The notes beneath the pieces were generated by a model. The model saw only the letters and a program-made list of their open reading frames with translations, was not told where the DNA came from and did no database searches. Shown here in pieces: positions 61,732 through 64,000 of a stretch of 64,000 nucleotides of DNA. Made by a program: the position numbers and the translations under genes. Source of the stretch: Scytonema hofmannii PCC 7110 (GTDB lineage Bacteria; Cyanobacteriota; Cyanobacteriia; Cyanobacteriales; Nostocaceae); assembly GCF_000346485.2 (NCBI RefSeq), contig NZ_KQ976354.1, forward strand, positions 2,503,162 through 2,567,161. The letters are read 5' to 3'. Every line of letters begins with the position of its first letter. Position 1 is the stretch's first letter.

Positions 61732-64000
61732 GTGGATGAACCCGTGAAAGCCCTGTATACACCAACTTCCCAACCAGAAGCATTCTCTCGGTTAGAAAGA
61801 ATTGCTTCCAATTTACCGGGAATGATTTTCCAATTCCTCAAACGGCAAGATGGTTCCCGAACATTTATATACGCCAGTTCTGGCTGTCAGGAACTCTTTG
61901 AATTGGAACCAGAATTGGTGCAAGCAGATTTTCAGGTATTGTATAACCTAGCTCATCCGCAGGATGTCAAAAGTTTTGAGCAATCCATTGCCATATCTTG
62001 TGCAACAGGCGAACCCTGGCGTTGGGAAGGTCGTATCATTACCCCTAGTGGCAAACTTAAATGGGTTCAAGCTGCTTCGCGTCCGGAACAAAAGCCATCA
62101 GGAGATATTATTTGGGATGGGTTAGTTATTGACATTACAGATCGGAAACTCGCAGAAGAAAAATTGCGAGAAAGTGAAGCAAGGTATAAAGCTATTTTAG
62201 ATGCAATACCCGATTTGATGTTTCGTCTCAGTCGTGATGGCGAGTATCTAGACTTTAAAGGTGAAGGTGCAAATGTCACCATTCCCAGACATGAAATCAT
62301 TGGGAAGCATCTACAAGATTTCTTACCTCCTGATGTTGTCTTGCTCAGCCAACAAGCTATTGCCAAAGCTTTGGATTCTCAAAGCTTACAAACCTGTGAA
62401 TATCAATTGCCATCACCGCAGGGAATGCGCGATTATGAAGCACGGTTAGTTGTGAGTGGACAAGATGAAGTTTTAGCAATTGTTCGGGATATTACCAACC
62501 GCAAACAAACAGAAGTGAATTTAAGAAGTTTGGCTGAAAAGTTTGCTAAAGTTTTTCGTGCAAGTCCGAATCCGATTACAATTAGCACGCTGTCAGAAGG
62601 TCGTTTTATAGAAGTTAATGATAGTTTTGTCGAACAGTCAGGCTATCAACGAGAGGAAGCAATTGGTCGTACTGCAACCGAACTTAAGCTTTGGGTGAAC
62701 GATCGCGATCGCATTACAGTATTACAAGAATTACAGAAAACCGGTGTTGTTCGCAACATGGAAGCAGAATTTCGCCGCAAGTCTGGTGAGGTGAGAACGG
62801 GGTTATTTTCTGCTGAAATCATTTCTTTGGATGGCGTTCAATGCCTGCTATTTATCAATCACGACATTACCGAACGCAAAAGTGCAGAAATCGCTCTGCG
62901 CGAATCAGAGGAAAAATTTTCCAAAGCCTTTCGTTGCAGTCCCAACATTATCACCATCGTCTCACTTACAGATGGACGCTATGTTGATGTTAACGACACT
63001 TTTCTTGAAATTACAGGCTTCCGTCGTGAAGAAGCGATCGGTCGTACTCGCAAGGAGTTAAATATTTGGGTCAATCCTCAAGATTGTGCCACAATACGCC
63101 AAATTTTGCAACAACAGGGGTTTGTTCGTAATTTAGAAACTGAGTTTTATAATAAATCGGGTGAACCAAGGGTAATTTTGTTTTCTGCCGAAGTAGTCGT
63201 TCTTGGCGGAGAACCTTGTATGCTTTGCGTTACAAATGATATCACAGAACGCAAACAGTCGGAAGATTTAGTGCGGCTGTCAGCAAAACGCGATCGCCTT
63301 TTAGCACAAACTTTGACGAGAATTCGTACCTCCCTCGATCTTGACCAAATCCTGCAAACCACTGTTAATGAAGTGCGGCAATTTTTGGCAACAGATCGAG
63401 TTTTTATTGCTTTGAATGAGTCTTCCTCAAAGTCTAATATTCTAGCTGAATCTGTCGATCCCAAATATCCTTCTATCTTAGGCTGGAAGAGTCATGATGA
63501 AACGCTTTTGGCTGAATTAAAAGCTTTGCTTGGCAGCAATCGGTTGCGAGTTGTGGAAGATATTACTCAAACAACAATCTCGGCTAAAGTCAAAAACCTC
63601 TACCAACAATTCCAAACCAGAGCCACCTTGGCTGTACCTATTATGATGGGAGAGGAATTGTTTGGTGCTTTGATTGCAAATCAGTGTAGCAAACCGCGCT
63701 CCTGGCAGGCAATAGAAATTGATTTGCTTCAACAAATGTCAGAACAAGTTGCGATCGCAATTCAGCAAGCACAACTCTATCAACAACTCGCGCAACTCAA
63801 CACCAACCTAGAATGTCAAGTAGAAGAACGTACCGCACAATTGCAGCAAAAAATGCTGGAACTCCAAGAACTGAATCGGGTAAAAGACGTTGTTTTACAC
63901 ACAGTCTCCCACGAACTGCAAACTTCAGTGATGGGTAACTTGATGGTACTAAATAATTTGTTGAGGACTGAGGACAAGGCGAATGAGTTCCCCCCCTCCC
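61732..64000 (+). CDS. Multi-PAS/GAF sensor histidine kinase (5' part)
   Basis: The frame is open from the GTG at 61732 (AAGG 8 nt upstream; in-frame TAA at 61720) to the window end, 756 codons. There are four PAS domains: about 18-140 (VQAASRPEQ, DGLVIDITDRK), 150-260, 265-385 and 395-515. The last two are near-duplicates (VNDSFVEQSGYQREEAIGRT versus VNDTFLEITGFRREEAIGRT). A GAF domain follows at about 525-680, then a coiled coil (VEERTAQLQQKMLELQEL). The HisKA box VLHTVSHELQTSVMGN has the phospho-accepting His at about residue 725. The kinase core lies beyond the window. Confidence 0.9.
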   Translation, partial: MDEPVKALYTPTSQPEAFSRLERIASNLPGMIFQFLKRQDGSRTFIYASSGCQELFELEPELVQADFQVLYNLAHPQDVKSFEQSIAISCATGEPWRWEGRIITPSGKLKWVQAASRPEQKPSGDIIWDGLVIDITDRKLAEEKLRESEARYKAILDAIPDLMFRLSRDGEYLDFKGEGANVTIPRHEIIGKHLQDFLPPDVVLLSQQAIAKALDSQSLQTCEYQLPSPQGMRDYEARLVVSGQDEVLAIVRDITNRKQTEVNLRSLAEKFAKVFRASPNPITISTLSEGRFIEVNDSFVEQSGYQREEAIGRTATELKLWVNDRDRITVLQELQKTGVVRNMEAEFRRKSGEVRTGLFSAEIISLDGVQCLLFINHDITERKSAEIALRESEEKFSKAFRCSPNIITIVSLTDGRYVDVNDTFLEITGFRREEAIGRTRKELNIWVNPQDCATIRQILQQQGFVRNLETEFYNKSGEPRVILFSAEVVVLGGEPCMLCVTNDITERKQSEDLVRLSAKRDRLLAQTLTRIRTSLDLDQILQTTVNEVRQFLATDRVFIALNESSSKSNILAESVDPKYPSILGWKSHDETLLAELKALLGSNRLRVVEDITQTTISAKVKNLYQQFQTRATLAVPIMMGEELFGALIANQCSKPRSWQAIEIDLLQQMSEQVAIAIQQAQLYQQLAQLNTNLECQVEERTAQLQQKMLELQELNRVKDVVLHTVSHELQTSVMGNLMVLNNLLRTEDKANEFPPS

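Noticed and set aside
61532..61783. Leftward 83-codon frame overlapping the kinase start
   Set aside because: No recognised motif and no ribosome site; it overlaps the start of the multi-PAS kinase.

Overview
The window is chromosomal DNA of a cyanobacterium, most likely a filamentous heterocyst-forming (Nostocales-type) species. Support: psbD/psbC with the classical overlapping GTG start, ycf4, a pyrF-pyrE fusion, a carotenoid oxygenase, very frequent HIP1 palindromes (GCGATCGC), and abundant 7-bp short tandem repeats (GACCAGT, GGATTTT, GGGAGTA types) of the kind known from Nostocales. The genus cannot be fixed from the sequence alone.

Layout. 1-6 kb: 3' end of clpC, a rhomboid protease, an AI-2E family permease and pyrF-pyrE. 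6-10 kb: zinc-ribbon/matrixin protease beside two TerD-like remnants, a two-gene DUF4365 nuclease-like module, and a molybdopterin oxidoreductase with its cytochrome b partner. 10-14.7 kb: a PAS-GAF kinase lacking its phospho-histidine, and a divergent AAA-like/GGDEF protein. 15-24 kb: a Tn5-like transposase remnant, then a large membrane-anchored HEAT-NACHT-AAA protein overlapping a second AAA ATPase gene that is split by a complete 2194-bp IS4-family element. 24-26 kb: a small accessory patch (DUF433 protein, HTH protein, 140-bp duplicated fragment of the next gene). 26-32 kb: ABC1 kinase, recN, Ap4A phosphorylase and small exported or membrane proteins. 32.5-36 kb: aqpZ, split by a complete 2705-bp IS1634-like element. 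36.7-47.3 kb: hydrolase, DUF1206 protein, GHL10 protein, DUF2358 protein, phytol-kinase-like protein, carotenoid oxygenase, BT1 transporter, ketoacyl synthase and two tandem cyclophilin lipoproteins. 47.4-50.9 kb: ycf4 and psbDC. 50.9-57.4 kb: NarL/NarX-type two-component pair, a MacA/FtsX-permease/ATPase export operon, and a small conserved protein. 57.5-61 kb: a ParA-like/AlbA_2 gene pair next to decayed protease and TPR-CHAT genes. 61.2-64 kb: a small protein and the 5' part of a multi-PAS/GAF histidine kinase running off the window.

The housekeeping blocks (photosystem II core, pyrimidine synthesis, recombination repair) are ordinary. The accessory blocks are actively rearranging: two genes carry insertion sequences with perfect terminal repeats and clean target duplications, so their ancestral reading frames can be rebuilt exactly. 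There are also two MITE-like elements, a partial gene duplication and several gene remnants. The best candidates for undescribed biology are the HEAT-NACHT-AAA plus AAA ATPase pair, the DUF4365 pair, the AlbA_2/ParA pair, and the palindrome-and-accessory-protein architecture of both insertion sequences. No tRNA, rRNA or CRISPR array was seen.
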